Positions 53,301 to 62,220 of a DNA stretch of 64,000 bases are shown here, piece after piece. The stretch is from contig NZ_VLKW01000003.1 of the NCBI RefSeq assembly GCF_007830495.1, forward strand, positions 310,001 through 374,000, given 5' to 3'. Every line of letters starts with the position of its first letter. Position 1 is the stretch's first letter. The notes under the pieces were generated by a model. The model made no database searches. It was not told the origin of the DNA and saw nothing but the letters and a program-made list of their open reading frames with translations. Both the position numbers and the translations under genes were made by a program. This DNA is from Pseudoduganella flava. GTDB taxonomy: Bacteria; Pseudomonadota; Gammaproteobacteria; Burkholderiales; Burkholderiaceae_D.

Positions 53301-55750
53301 TGGGCGCGCCACGCGCCGAAGTCGCGTGCCAGCGCCTGCGTCAGCGTGGTTGCTTCGTTCACGTAGATGTCGAACAGCGGCGCCGGCACGGCGAGCCTGC
53401 CGACGAAGCGCATGTCGTCCGCCGGTGCCTGCGGCGGCTCGGGCTGCGCCTCGGATTGCACCTCCGCCTGCATCTCCGGCGCGGCGGCCGCGCTTTCCTC
53501 GGTCGCGTTCTCGTCCGTCACGTACGGCTCGGCCGGCGGCGGAGCAACCGGGCGCGGCGCCTCGGGCAGCACGAACGGGCCGCCCTCCTGCACGCGTGCG
53601 GCCGCCTGCACGACGGGCGCGGCACCGCGCGGCGAGATGGCCTTCGCCACCAGCTCGCCGACCCATGCGTTCAGTTCCGCAGCCACCCATTCAAGGAGGC
53701 CGAACAGCGCTTCGCTGACGGGCCGCGCTTCGGCCAGCCACGCGTTCATCACCTTTTCGATCGCGCCGGCGGCGTCGGCGAACTGGTTCAGCCCCACCAT
53801 CCGCCCGCTGCCCTTCAACGTGTGGAACGAGCGGCGCAGCATCGCCAGGCTTTCCGGCGTGCCGGCATCGAGGCGGGGCTTGGCCAGCGTGGCGTCGATG
53901 AATGCCAGCACCTCCTGCGCCTCGCCGATGAAGATCTCCAGCAGCTCTTCCTCGATCGCCGAGTCGGTGGCGAACGGCACGCCTGCCGGCACGTCGGCCG
54001 GCGCCGGTTCGGCCGGCGGAGGCACCTGCTCCTCCAGCACGGGGATCGATTCGGCCGCGGCCAGCTTCTTCAGCGGCACGGCACGGAACGTCCCCTGCGC
54101 GGCGTCGAACGCGAAGCGCTCGCGCGCACCGGCGGCGTTCTGCGCCAGCATGTCGACGAAGAAGCCCAGCGCGCCCACGTTCTGGGCGATCTGTTCGAGC
54201 AGCTGGCGGTCAGCCCCCGTGTCGCCGGAGGCAAGCGTAGCGACCTGGCCGCGTACGTGCGCGGCCGCCTGCTGGGCGTGCGGCTGGTCGGCGATCGCCA
54301 GCGCGCCTTCCAGCTGGTGCAGCACGCCGGCCAGCGGCGCCAGTTGCGCGCGCTGGCTCGGGTCGGCATCGAATTCGTCCAGCACGCGCTCGACCTCGCG
54401 CAGCGCCGTCTTCATTTCCTGCGCCAGCGCGACCACCGTATCGTCCTGCCGCAGCCGCTGGGCCAGGCCCTGCTGCCACTGCGCCGGCTCCGGCGGCTCC
54501 TCGCCCGCGACCAGCGCCTGCAGCCGCGCGGCGATCGTGTCGGCACTGGCCGCGAAGTCGTCCGGCAGGTGACGGATCTGGTCCAGGCCATGGCCCGCGA
54601 ACAGCAGCGCCGTCGCCATCTCCAGGCCCAGCGCCTCGCTGCGCCCGGCCGCGGCGGCCGTGTTCGCCACGACAGCGAGCTGGCGCATCAGCACGGCCAG
54701 CGCCGTGACGCCCAGCTTGTCGCTGGCCGCCGCGACCAGCGCCAGCGCCTGCACGATTTCGGACTGCCCATCCTCGCCCTGCTCCAGCCGCTGCCACGCG
54801 GTGCGGGCCTGCGCCAGGCCTTCCTTGGCGCGCGCCAGCGCCTCCGGATCGACCTGGCCGTAGCGCTTCGCCTCGTAGTCGGCCGGCACCATGCCGTCCA
54901 GGCCGAAGCCGGTGCGCAGTGCCTGCGCGAGCGGCGGCAGGTCGGTGGCATCGGCCGCGGCGATGCAGAACAGCGCATCGCGCAGCACCGCGTCCGGCCA
55001 CTCCGGCGCGCCTTGCGCCAGCCGCCGCATCTGCAGGTTGGCCGCGCCAAGCAACTGCTTCACGTAGACGCCGCCGGCCACGCGGCCCTGCGCCACCAGT
55101 TCCGCGCCGGCCTGCAGCGCGCGCCAGAACACCTGGCCGCGCGGCGTGTCCTGGGCGGCCGCCACCTCGGCGATCACATCGGCCAGCGGCTGCGCCTGGG
55201 CCGGGTCACCGGACTTCAGGTAAGGCAGCAGCGCGCGCTCGAAGCGCAGCCGCAGCGCGCCGAAGTCGACGTTTTCCGTGGCCGGAGCCTCCGGCAGCGG
55301 CGGCGTGCGGGTCAGGTCGGGGAAGAACAGGTCGGCCGGATGGATGCGCGGCGCGCCCAGTATCTTCTGCACCGCCGCGTAGTACGGGAACAGCCGCACG
55401 CTCTGGTGCGGCGCGCCGTCCAGCAGCTCCTCCAGGTATTCGACCAGCGCGCCATACAGCTCGCCGATCGCCTGCACGTGGTCCGCGCTGCACTTGACGG
55501 TGCCGTCCTGGAAGCGGTCCAGCGCTTCCTCGGCCAGACGGGTGATCGCGGCCACGCCTTCGATGTCCACCATCTGCAGCGCGCCGTGGGCCTGGTGCAG
55601 GTGCGACTTGGCCAGCCGCAGCGCGGTGGCCTGGTCTTCGGGTTCCTGCCCGCCCGCCTCGAACAGCGCGGTGCGCGAGCGGCCCAGGGCCTCGCGGATC
55701 TCGCCCATCACCCACGACAGCGGGCCGGGATCGAAAGAAAAGGTCGACAT
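50342..55750 (-). CDS. chpA: Pil-Chp chemosensory hybrid kinase ChpA
   Basis: A 1802-residue CheA-type kinase of the type IV pilus system. From the N-terminus: a long region with a degenerate Hpt-like segment near residue 45, an Hpt with FHTLKGSGRMVGL near 642, a second with AHTLTGISGTVGF near 828 and a third with LHTLKGSARMAGA near 1124; Pro/Ala/Glu-rich linkers near 920-1090; then the CheA dimer and ATPase part (LLRNAIVHGIEPRD near 1395, GRGVGMDVV near 1490), a CheW domain and a REC domain with Asp near 1720 (VDIEMPRMDG). It phosphorylates PilG and PilH. The start is MSTFSFDP at 55750; ATGs at 55762 and 55765 would add a few residues. Fewer Hpt domains are seen than in Pseudomonas ChpA. Confidence 0.95.
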   Translation of the reverse strand: MSTFSFDPGPLSWVMGEIREALGRSRTALFEAGGQEPEDQATALRLAKSHLHQAHGALQMVDIEGVAAITRLAEEALDRFQDGTVKCSADHVQAIGELYGALVEYLEELLDGAPHQSVRLFPYYAAVQKILGAPRIHPADLFFPDLTRTPPLPEAPATENVDFGALRLRFERALLPYLKSGDPAQAQPLADVIAEVAAAQDTPRGQVFWRALQAGAELVAQGRVAGGVYVKQLLGAANLQMRRLAQGAPEWPDAVLRDALFCIAAADATDLPPLAQALRTGFGLDGMVPADYEAKRYGQVDPEALARAKEGLAQARTAWQRLEQGEDGQSEIVQALALVAAASDKLGVTALAVLMRQLAVVANTAAAAGRSEALGLEMATALLFAGHGLDQIRHLPDDFAASADTIAARLQALVAGEEPPEPAQWQQGLAQRLRQDDTVVALAQEMKTALREVERVLDEFDADPSQRAQLAPLAGVLHQLEGALAIADQPHAQQAAAHVRGQVATLASGDTGADRQLLEQIAQNVGALGFFVDMLAQNAAGARERFAFDAAQGTFRAVPLKKLAAAESIPVLEEQVPPPAEPAPADVPAGVPFATDSAIEEELLEIFIGEAQEVLAFIDATLAKPRLDAGTPESLAMLRRSFHTLKGSGRMVGLNQFADAAGAIEKVMNAWLAEARPVSEALFGLLEWVAAELNAWVGELVAKAISPRGAAPVVQAAARVQEGGPFVLPEAPRPVAPPPAEPYVTDENATEESAAAAPEMQAEVQSEAQPEPPQAPADDMRFVGRLAVPAPLFDIYVNEATTLTQALARDFGAWRAQGELAAETQHAAHTLTGISGTVGFKALRELAYALETTLQAAPPALPDPAHHDLFDFAAARAGQMVASFAAGDMPPEQPELIGALEQLGDELARTQAGGAELEARLDSLLEPTPAAVPATPPAPVDELAAKLDALFTDTYHALIADPPPVPPRGAPLPLRPKLADQDESIDDLFAAAFDDAFAEPPLTQAVPTALTLVPPLPPADEEPLVAGTPAEAGEEMEEAEPPAAAEAPVQPEESPPAEPPLPVLPLPEPEPDIPAVADELDPDLLPVFLEEGADLLPQVGAALRAWQHAPLEAEHAATVQRVLHTLKGSARMAGAMRLGQHAHEMETHIEAMDNPTPQAFEELLAHYDHALLLFEQLQHPPLPVPATAPAEAQVTGEAEPPAHAPLVRVRADILDRLVNQAGEVSISRSRLENEVGTLRTALADFQENLGRLRRQLREVEMQAESQIASRLSIAGEREFDPLEFDRFTRLQELTRMMAESVDDVGSFHEGLVRSVDSASDDLVQQARMTRELQRDLMRVRMVPFASIAERLYRVARQSAKELDKRVNLDIRGGTVEMDRGVLERMAGPFEHLLRNAIVHGIEPRDARAAAGKDETGEVLVQASQQGNEVVLEFADDGAGLDLERIRAKARALGLLGEDDETTDAEVANLIFEPGFSTADAVTELAGRGVGMDVVRSEAQALGGRIATDTAPGQGTRFTIHLPLTLAVTQVVLLAAGGKTHAVPAALVEQVLQVKEAALDGTFDVASQPLALHYLPALLGDAQARPLAQRSVPVLVLRAGTDRLALRVDEVLGNREVVVKNTGPQLARVPGIAGATVLGSGEIVLILNPVVLAQHMDQHPELRAPAPVLHAAAGTIMVVDDSLTVRKVTQRLLEREGYTVLLAKDGVDALEQLGERKPDLMLVDIEMPRMDGFDLTRHVRADPATQAIPIIMITSRSADKHRNVALQLGVNAYFGKPFQETILLGAIAGLLPVQGGLGESGER

Positions 55751-55790
55751 ATCGGTTTCCATCATGCTGTGGGTCTCTCTCGCTTCTCGC

Positions 55791-58070
55791 TCACTTGTGC
55801 TCCGCGCCGGCGCCGATGCGGAAGCGCGACACGGAATCCTTCAGCTGCTGGGCCAGCGCGGACAGCTGCCGCACCGATTGCGCCGTCTGCTGCGTGCCTT
55901 GCCGGGTCTGTTCCGTCACTTGCAGTATGTGGCTGATCGTGCGGGCCACGCCGCCGGCCGACGCGGCTTCCTTGCCGGTCGCGCGCGACATGCCTTCGAT
56001 CAGTTCGGCCAGCCGCTGCGACACGCGCTCGATTTCCTCGAGCGCCGCACCGGCGGCATCGGACAGGCGGGCGCCTTCGACGACGCCCTGGGTGGATTTT
56101 TCCATCGCGGCCACGGTATCGTGCGTATCCGCCTGGATCGTGCGGACCAGCGCGCCGATCTGCTTCGCCGCGCCGGCCGACCGTTCCGCCAGCCGCTGCA
56201 CTTCCTCGGCGACGACGGAAAAGCCGCGCCCCGCCTCGCCGGCCGATGCGGCCTGGATCGCCGCGTTCAGCGCCAGCACATTGGTCTGTTCGGTGATGTC
56301 GGAAATGAGCTCGGTGATCTCGCCGATTTCCTGCGACGACTCGCCCAGCCGCTTGATGCGCTTCGAGGTTTCCTGGATCTGCTCGCGGATCTCGTGCATG
56401 CCGGTGATCGCGTTCTGCACGGCGGTCGTGCCCTGCCGCGCGGCCGCCACGGACTGGCGCGCCACGTCGGCCGACTCGGCGGCGGACTTCGACACGTCGG
56501 TGATCTCGGCCGCCATGCGCAGCACCGTCGCACTGGCTTCGCGGATCTCGCGGGCCTGCTGCTGCGATGCGTTCAGCAGGTCGCCGGAAATACCCTGCGC
56601 GTGGGTGGATGCGGCCATCACCTGCTCGGCCGTCGCCGTCACCCGCCCGACCAGGCCGCGCAGCTCCTCGACCGTGTAGTTGACGGAGTCGGCGATCGCG
56701 CCGGTGATGTCCTCGGACACCGTGGCCTGCACCGTCAGGTCGCCATCGGCCACTTCCTGCAGCTCGTTCATCAGGCGCAGGATCGCGGCCTGGTTCTGCG
56801 CGTTGGCGGCCTTCGCCTCCTCTTCCTTCTTCTGCGCCAGCAGCCGCATTTCCTCGGCCTGCTGGCGGCGGCGTTCGGCGCCGCGCGTGCGCGCATACGA
56901 ATCCTGCAGCAGCACGCGGCCGATCGCGGCGCCCGTCAGCAACGTCAGCATGCCGCCGCCGACCATCAGCCAGAACGTCCAGTCGAGCGACTGCTGGGCC
57001 GCGCGGTAGCCGCCCTGCAGCCCCGCCAGGCTTTCGCGCAGCGCCTCGTTCTGCGCGAAGATCAGCCGCTCGGCGTTCTTCGCCGCCACGAAGCGGTCCA
57101 GCCGCGCGAGGATCGCGGTGGCCTCGCCCTGGTAACGCTCGAAGCTGGCCTGCAACGCATCGAGGCGTTCGCGCACGTCGGGATCGCGCACCGCGGCAAT
57201 CCCGTCGCCGCCCGCCTGCAGCGCCGCGACGGTGGCGCGGAACGTCGTGATGTCGCGGCCCAGCTGGAACGCCGTCTCGGAGCGGATGCCGCCCGGCGCG
57301 AGGAACTCGGCGACGCCGGCGCTCATCCGCTGCGTCAGCATCGTCAGCCGGCCCAGCGCGGCGATTTCGCGGGCGGCGGCACCGCGCTGCAGGCGCAGTG
57401 CCGCGATCTCCTCGGCCTGCGCCAGCAAGCGCGGCGCCAGCTCGTTCAGCGTGCCCAGCGCCTTGTCGATGCCGGCCAGGTCGGCGCGATGGCGCAGGAT
57501 CGTGTCGGCCGCCTGCGCCGTCGGCGCCCAGCGCATGCGGGCCTGGTCCACGGCGCCTTGCAGCCCGGCCGGCGTGGCGCCGACGGTGCGGCCGCGGTAG
57601 CTGCCGCCGCCGGCCAGCAACGTCAGGTCGCTGTCGAGCTCACGCCGGCTGTCGTCCAGCTGGCGGAACGCTTCGGCATTGCCCTGCACGGCGTTCGGCG
57701 CCGCCTTGCCGATGCGCTGCGAGTGCATCAACGCGTCGCCGGCCAGCTGGGTGGCCGCGGCGCCGGCGGCGCTGTGGTGCACGTTCAATGCGACGAGGCC
57801 GGCGGCCAGCGCCAGGCTCGCAGCCAGCGCGGTGACGAGGTAACTGAGCTGGCGCTGCGGCGGCAGGTGGCCGATCAGCGGCAGCCGCATCGGCATCGGT
57901 TCGGCCTGCACCGCGGCGTGGTCGGTGCCGGGTCCGCCTTCACGCCGGCGCAGCGCATCGCGCAGGCGCAGCGGTGCTTCGCTGCCATAGGCGAACTGCG
58001 AATCGCCATAGGCGAACTGGGAATCCGGTGCCTCCTGCCGGCTGCCGCGTGTGAAGAACTTGAATCGCAT
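55791..58070 (-). CDS. pilJ: Methyl-accepting chemotaxis protein PilJ
   Basis: A 759-residue membrane receptor of the Pil-Chp system. Transmembrane helix 1 is near residues 75-97, then a periplasmic helical PilJ-type sensor region, helix 2 near 363-385, HAMP and a long cytoplasmic coiled coil. The signalling tip reads [24 protein letters not shown] near residue 608. The first 70 cytoplasmic residues contain a duplicated DSQFAYG segment. ATG 58070 has AAGGGA before it. Downstream chpA follows after 40 bp. No pilK-type methyltransferase is seen between them. Confidence 0.95.
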   Translation of the reverse strand: MRFKFFTRGSRQEAPDSQFAYGDSQFAYGSEAPLRLRDALRRREGGPGTDHAAVQAEPMPMRLPLIGHLPPQRQLSYLVTALAASLALAAGLVALNVHHSAAGAAATQLAGDALMHSQRIGKAAPNAVQGNAEAFRQLDDSRRELDSDLTLLAGGGSYRGRTVGATPAGLQGAVDQARMRWAPTAQAADTILRHRADLAGIDKALGTLNELAPRLLAQAEEIAALRLQRGAAAREIAALGRLTMLTQRMSAGVAEFLAPGGIRSETAFQLGRDITTFRATVAALQAGGDGIAAVRDPDVRERLDALQASFERYQGEATAILARLDRFVAAKNAERLIFAQNEALRESLAGLQGGYRAAQQSLDWTFWLMVGGGMLTLLTGAAIGRVLLQDSYARTRGAERRRQQAEEMRLLAQKKEEEAKAANAQNQAAILRLMNELQEVADGDLTVQATVSEDITGAIADSVNYTVEELRGLVGRVTATAEQVMAASTHAQGISGDLLNASQQQAREIREASATVLRMAAEITDVSKSAAESADVARQSVAAARQGTTAVQNAITGMHEIREQIQETSKRIKRLGESSQEIGEITELISDITEQTNVLALNAAIQAASAGEAGRGFSVVAEEVQRLAERSAGAAKQIGALVRTIQADTHDTVAAMEKSTQGVVEGARLSDAAGAALEEIERVSQRLAELIEGMSRATGKEAASAGGVARTISHILQVTEQTRQGTQQTAQSVRQLSALAQQLKDSVSRFRIGAGAEHK
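57984..58025 (-). repeat. 21-bp tandem duplication inside pilJ
   Basis: Two adjacent 21-bp units with one mismatch code for DSQFAYG twice in the N-terminal cytoplasmic tail. The unit length keeps the reading frame, so repeat number can change without loss of the protein. Confidence 0.8.
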
Positions 58071-58095
58071 CGCATCCCTTCGCATCGTTGTGACG

Positions 58096-58644
58096 CTAGC
58101 GGCCCACGTGCAGGAAACGGGGTTCGCGCGCCAGTTGCGCCAGGTCCAGGCGTACCCACGGCTGCCCCGCATCGTCCACGTAGTGGTGTGCGCACCATGG
58201 GGGCGCCGCCAGGTCCACGCCATCGTCGCGCAGCTCGGCCAGCCGGCGCAGGCCCAGCACACGCTGCGCCAGCAGCGCGCACGGCAGGCCGAGGCCGGGT
58301 GCGAACGTCACCAGCCGCGCTTCCGGCCCGGCCGGCGGCGGCGCGTCGCCCAGGTAGCCGGCCAGGTCGACGACGCCCGTCAGGCCACCGCGCACATTGG
58401 CCAGGCCCAGGTACCACGGCAGTGTCAGCGGCACCGGCGTGATGGCCTGGTGCGGCACGATCTCGCCGACCTGCGTCAGGTCCAGCAGGCAGTGGCGGGC
58501 GCCCAGCAGCACGGCCAGCTCGCGCCCGGACTCGACGGCGCCGCCCTGGGCCGCCTGCATCCGTTCCAGCAGCTGCACCTGGTACTGGCGCAGGCGGCTG
58601 CGGCGTTCGCCTTCCTGGGTCGTGTGCTGGTCCGGGGCCGCCAT
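58096..58644 (-). CDS. pilI: CheW-like adaptor PilI
   Basis: A 182-residue CheW-domain protein that couples PilJ to ChpA. The CheW fold is seen from [20 protein letters not shown] to the conserved [32 protein letters not shown] segment near residue 75-100. The TGA of pilH overlaps its start. The order pilG-pilH-pilI-pilJ-chpA is as in Pseudomonas apart from pilK. Confidence 0.94.
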   Translation of the reverse strand: MAAPDQHTTQEGERRSRLRQYQVQLLERMQAAQGGAVESGRELAVLLGARHCLLDLTQVGEIVPHQAITPVPLTLPWYLGLANVRGGLTGVVDLAGYLGDAPPPAGPEARLVTFAPGLGLPCALLAQRVLGLRRLAELRDDGVDLAAPPWCAHHYVDDAGQPWVRLDLAQLAREPRFLHVGR

Positions 58645-59009
58645 CAGCCGAGCGCTTCGATCTTCGACAGCAGCAGCGCCGCGTCGACCGGCTTCACGAG
58701 GTATTCCTTGGCGCCCTGGCGCAAGCCCCAGATGCGGTCCGTCTCCTGGTTCTTCGACGAGCAGATGATGACCGGCACGTCCTGCAGCTCGGGGTCGCGG
58801 GCGATCGAACGGGTGACCTGGAAGCCGTTCGCCCCCGGCATCACGACGTCCATCAGGATCAGCTCGGGCTTCTCGGCGCGGATCCGGGCCAGCGCCTCTT
58901 CGCCGTTCTCGGCGGTCGAGACGACATAGCCGTTCCGGGTCAGGATGTCGGACAGATAGTAGCGCTCGGTGGGGGAATCGTCGACGATCAGGATTCTGCG
59001 TATGGGCAT
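58644..59009 (-). CDS. pilH: Response regulator PilH
   Basis: A 121-residue single-domain response regulator. The acidic pocket is LIVDDSPTERYYL, the phosphorylated Asp is in ILMDVVMPGANGF near residue 52, and the Lys is in EYLVKPVD. In Pseudomonas PilH works with the retraction side of type IV pilus control and limits cAMP signalling. It overlaps pilI by one base and is 4 bp after pilG. Confidence 0.95.
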   Translation of the reverse strand: MPIRRILIVDDSPTERYYLSDILTRNGYVVSTAENGEEALARIRAEKPELILMDVVMPGANGFQVTRSIARDPELQDVPVIICSSKNQETDRIWGLRQGAKEYLVKPVDAALLLSKIEALG

Positions 59010-59013
59010 GACG

Positions 59014-59409
59014 TTATGCGCCCGCGCCGGTGTGCTCGCGCACGGCGGCCAGCAGGCTGTCTTTACTGAAGGGTTTCGTGAGGTAAGCGGACGAGCCGAC
59101 CATCGCGCCGCGCGCGCGGTCGAACAGGCCGTCCTTGGACGACAGCATCAGCACGGGCGTGGTGTGGAACCTGGCGCTCTTCTTGATCAGCGCGCAGGTC
59201 TGGTAACCGTCCAGACGGGGCATCAGGATGTCGCAGAAGATCAGCGCCGGGTGATGTTCGATGATCTTGGCCAGCGCGTCGAAGCCGTCTTCGGCCAGCA
59301 CCACCCGGTAGCCCGCCTGGGACAGGAAGATCTCGGCCGACCGGCGTATCGTGCTGCTGTCGTCGATCACCATGATCGTCGGGCCGGTCGCTTGCGGCGT
59401 TGTCGTCAT
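59014..59409 (-). CDS. pilG: Response regulator PilG
   Basis: A 131-residue single-domain response regulator. Motifs are IMVIDDSSTIRRSAEIFL, the Asp in LIFCDILMPRLDGYQT near residue 60 and SSAYLTKPFSKD. PilG promotes pilus extension and cAMP production in Pseudomonas. The ATG at 59409 fits the family N-terminus; 14 more residues to 59451 are possible. First gene of the pilG-H-I-J-chpA row, 190 bp after rubredoxin. Confidence 0.94.
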   Translation of the reverse strand: MTTTPQATGPTIMVIDDSSTIRRSAEIFLSQAGYRVVLAEDGFDALAKIIEHHPALIFCDILMPRLDGYQTCALIKKSARFHTTPVLMLSSKDGLFDRARGAMVGSSAYLTKPFSKDSLLAAVREHTGAGA

Positions 59410-59599
59410 ATCAATTGCTTGCCCCGCTCTGTACCGGGCAATGTTGCCCATCGCGCTACGATATCACAGGGGGAACTATCGGGGCGGACGATGAGACACA
59501 GGAGAGATGGGGTGGACGGCGGCCGGTTGGACGCCGTTCCGACGCCGCTGCGCAGCGCAGGCCTGGCTGGGCTGGACGCAGCAGCTCACAAGACGAACG

Positions 59600-59791
59600 T
59601 CAGATGGCGACCATCTCGAAGTCGTCTTTACGGGCGCCGCATTCAGGGCACGTCCAGTTCATCGGCACGTCTTCCCAACGGGTTCCGGGGGCGATGCCTT
59701 CTTCAGGCAAGCCGGCCGCTTCGTCGTAGATCCAGCCGCAAATCAGGCACATCCAGCTCTTGAATTCCTGTGTAGTCTCTTTGCTGCTCAC
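59600..59791 (-). CDS. rubA: Rubredoxin
   Basis: A 63-residue iron protein with the two Fe-binding pairs in CLICGWIYDEAAGLPEEG and CPECGARKDDFEM, and the PGTRWEDVPMNWTCP core. It carries single electrons, for example for alkane hydroxylase or reductive systems. The start is GTG at 59791 with GAGGG upstream. It is divergent from the thiD-like gene with a 46-bp gap, which must hold both promoters. Rubredoxin next to pilG or thiD/hemL is a frequent order in betaproteobacteria. Confidence 0.95.
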   Translation of the reverse strand: MSSKETTQEFKSWMCLICGWIYDEAAGLPEEGIAPGTRWEDVPMNWTCPECGARKDDFEMVAI

Positions 59792-59837
59792 GTTTCGTCA
59801 CCCTCAAGTAAAATGCTGAATCGGGTATCTTAATCTA

Positions 59838-60707
59838 GTGGCCGTGCAAAACCAAACAACTCCTCTCATCCTGACTTTCGGTGTGGCCGATCCGATCGGC
59901 GCGGTGGGCGTGCATTCCGACATCGGCGTGTTTGCCGCCCTCGGGTGCCAGGCCCTGTCGGTCACAACCGCTCTCCTGATCGCCGACAGCGCCCGCGTGG
60001 AAGACCAGCAGTACGTGGAACCTGACTGGGTGTCCGACCAGGCCCGCGTCGTGCTCGAAGACGCCCAGGTGGCCGCCTTCAAGATCGGCGCCGTCGATCA
60101 CATGGAGCACGTGTCGTCGATCGCCGAAGTGGTCTCCGATTATCCCGACGCCCCGCTGATCCTCGACCCGTTCGGCTCGCAGCTGCCGCCGCTGTCCGAA
60201 CAGACCGACCCGGAAGAGCTGCTGACGGTGCTGCGCCAGCTGCTGGTGCCGCAAGCCACGCTGCTGATGCTGTCGCAGGTCGAGCTGGGGCGCATGGCCG
60301 AGACGTGGCGCGACCTGGCCAACGGCGAGACGATGGCCGACGACGCCCAGCACCTGATCGACCTGGGCTGCGAATACGTGCTCGTGACGGGTACGCCGGC
60401 CGGCACGTCGCGCGCCGAGACGGGCCTGCGCGCCAACACGCTGTATGGCGACGGCGGCATCGTCCGGCACGACCGCTGGCAACACCTGGCCGGGCCGTTC
60501 ATCGGCGGCGGCTGCGTGCTGTCGGCCGCCATCACCGCGTACATGGCGCGGGGCGAGGACCTGCCGCGCGCCGTCGACCTCGCCCAGCAATACACCTACG
60601 GCACGCTGCTGCATGCCCAGCGCTACGGCATGGGCAAGCTGGTGCCGAACCGTTTCTACCAGATGGCCGCTCCCGCCACCGAGAGCCGCCGCAAGACCAA
60701 GGATTAG
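59838..60707 (+). CDS. Divergent hydroxymethylpyrimidine kinase (ThiD) homologue
   Basis: A 289-residue ribokinase-fold protein related to ThiD. The C-terminal anion hole [17 protein letters not shown] near residue 227 with its Cys is kept. The N-terminal segment reads [16 protein letters not shown] in place of the usual AGSDxSGGAGIQADLK, and the TAxTAQNT substrate segment, with the pyrimidine-binding Gln, reads [11 protein letters not shown]. Activity as a thiamine enzyme is therefore uncertain. The start is GTG at 59838 or the GTG two codons later. hemL starts 2 bp after its stop. Confidence 0.8.
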   Translation: MAVQNQTTPLILTFGVADPIGAVGVHSDIGVFAALGCQALSVTTALLIADSARVEDQQYVEPDWVSDQARVVLEDAQVAAFKIGAVDHMEHVSSIAEVVSDYPDAPLILDPFGSQLPPLSEQTDPEELLTVLRQLLVPQATLLMLSQVELGRMAETWRDLANGETMADDAQHLIDLGCEYVLVTGTPAGTSRAETGLRANTLYGDGGIVRHDRWQHLAGPFIGGGCVLSAAITAYMARGEDLPRAVDLAQQYTYGTLLHAQRYGMGKLVPNRFYQMAAPATESRRKTKD

Positions 60708-60709
60708 CA

Positions 60710-61996
60710 ATGACGATTTCCAAGAACGACCAGCTGTTCGAACGCGCCCAGAAGACCACGCCCGGTGGCGTCAACTCGCCGGTGCGCGCCTTCCGCTCGG
60801 TCGGCGGCACGCCCCGCTTCATCACGCGCGCCGAAGGCCCGTACTTCTGGGACGCGGACGGCAAGCGCTACATCGACTACATCGGTTCCTGGGGCCCGGC
60901 CATCGTCGGCCACGCCCACCCGGAAGTGGTCCAGGCGGTACAGGAAGCTGCCACCCGCGGCCTGTCGTTCGGCGCGCCCACCGAGGCCGAGATCGTGATG
61001 GCCGAGGAGATCTGCAAGCTGGTGCCCTCGATCGAACAGGTGCGCCTCGTGTCGTCCGGCACCGAAGCCACGATGAGCGCATTGCGCCTCGCGCGCGGCG
61101 CCACGGGCCGCGACAAGATCGTCAAGTTCGAAGGCTGCTACCACGGCCATGCCGATTCGCTGCTGGTCAAGGCGGGCAGCGGCCTGCTCACGTTCGGCAA
61201 CCCCACGTCGGCCGGCGTGCCGGAGGACTTCGTCAAGCACACGCTGGTGCTGGACTATAACGACGTGCCACAACTGGAAGAAGCGTTCGCGGAATTCGGC
61301 AGCGAGATCGCCTGCGTGATCGTCGAACCCGTGGCCGGCAACATGAACCTGATCAAGGCCGCTCCCGAGTTCCTGCGCGCGCTGCGCGACCAGTGCACGA
61401 AGCACGGCGCCCTCTTGATCTTCGACGAAGTGATGTGCGGCTTCCGCGTCGGCCTGGGCGGCGCGCAGGAACTGTACGGCATCAAGCCGGACCTGACGGC
61501 GCTGGGCAAGGTCATCGGCGGCGGCCTGCCGGTCGCCGCGTTCGGCGGCAGCGTGGAGCTGATGAGCAAGATGTCTCCCGTCGGCGCCGTGTACCAGGCC
61601 GGCACGCTGTCCGGCAACCCGATCGCCGTGGCGGCCGGCATGACGACCTTGAAGCTGATCCAGCAACCGGGCTTCTACGACAAGCTGACGGCCACCGCGA
61701 AGCGCCTCGCCGAAGGCCTGACGGATGCCGCGTTCCAGGAAGGCGTGACGTTCTGCGCCGACTACGAAGGCGGCATGTTCGGCCTGTACTTCGCCGCCGA
61801 AGCGCCGCGCAACTACGCTGAAATGATGGCTGGCGACCGCGCCAGGTTCAACGAATTCTTCCACGCGATGCTGGAAGAAGGCGTGTACTTCGCCCCGGCC
61901 GCGTTCGAGGCGGGCTTCGTCTCGGCCGCCCACGACGACGCGGTGATCGACGCAACGATCGAGGCGGCGCGGCGGGTGTTCAAGCGGCTGAAGTAA
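60710..61996 (+). CDS. hemL: Glutamate-1-semialdehyde 2,1-aminomutase
   Basis: A 428-residue PLP enzyme of the C5 haem pathway that makes 5-aminolevulinate. It starts with [19 protein letters not shown], has [32 protein letters not shown] and [15 protein letters not shown] with the PLP lysine, and [13 protein letters not shown]. Length is normal. It is co-transcribed with the thiD-like gene and ends at a clear terminator. Confidence 0.97.
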   Translation: MTISKNDQLFERAQKTTPGGVNSPVRAFRSVGGTPRFITRAEGPYFWDADGKRYIDYIGSWGPAIVGHAHPEVVQAVQEAATRGLSFGAPTEAEIVMAEEICKLVPSIEQVRLVSSGTEATMSALRLARGATGRDKIVKFEGCYHGHADSLLVKAGSGLLTFGNPTSAGVPEDFVKHTLVLDYNDVPQLEEAFAEFGSEIACVIVEPVAGNMNLIKAAPEFLRALRDQCTKHGALLIFDEVMCGFRVGLGGAQELYGIKPDLTALGKVIGGGLPVAAFGGSVELMSKMSPVGAVYQAGTLSGNPIAVAAGMTTLKLIQQPGFYDKLTATAKRLAEGLTDAAFQEGVTFCADYEGGMFGLYFAAEAPRNYAEMMAGDRARFNEFFHAMLEEGVYFAPAAFEAGFVSAAHDDAVIDATIEAARRVFKRLK

Positions 61997-62015
61997 GCCG
62001 GCGGCAGCGACAAGC

Positions 62016-62040
62016 AAAGGACGGGCGACCGTCCTTTTTT
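62016..62040 (+). terminator. Rho-independent terminator after hemL
   Basis: AAAGGACGG pairs with CCGTCCTTT around a GCGA tetraloop and is followed by more T (62035-62040). It starts 20 nt after the hemL stop. This is the clearest terminator in the window. Confidence 0.9.
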
Positions 62041-62220
62041 CATGGGCCGGCGCGCCAGCCAGCAGCGCAGACCCTTAGAGTGCCCTTAACGCCGCGTCAA
62101 CTGAACATTTTCTTAATGGAAAACAGGTTACACTCCGTTCCCTTATGAAACCCCTTCCTGCAACCTTGCCGTAACGCCGCCGCACTTGTCCGGCGGCGTG
62201 CGCACACGTACGAGCCGAAC

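Noticed and set aside
50453..55936. Open frame of more than 1800 codons on the plus strand, antisense to chpA
   Set aside because: Composition is Arg/Gln/His/Val rich without domains, and it exactly mirrors the chpA coding region. GC-rich codon use with G or C at third positions removes stop codons on the opposite strand.
55494..58442. Open frame of about 980 codons on the plus strand over pilJ
   Set aside because: Same kind of mirror frame; the minus-strand gene has clear MCP domains and a good start.
59792..59837. TPP riboswitch before the thiD-like gene
   Set aside because: The divergent gap is only 46 bp, too short for the aptamer, and no THI-box sequence is visible.
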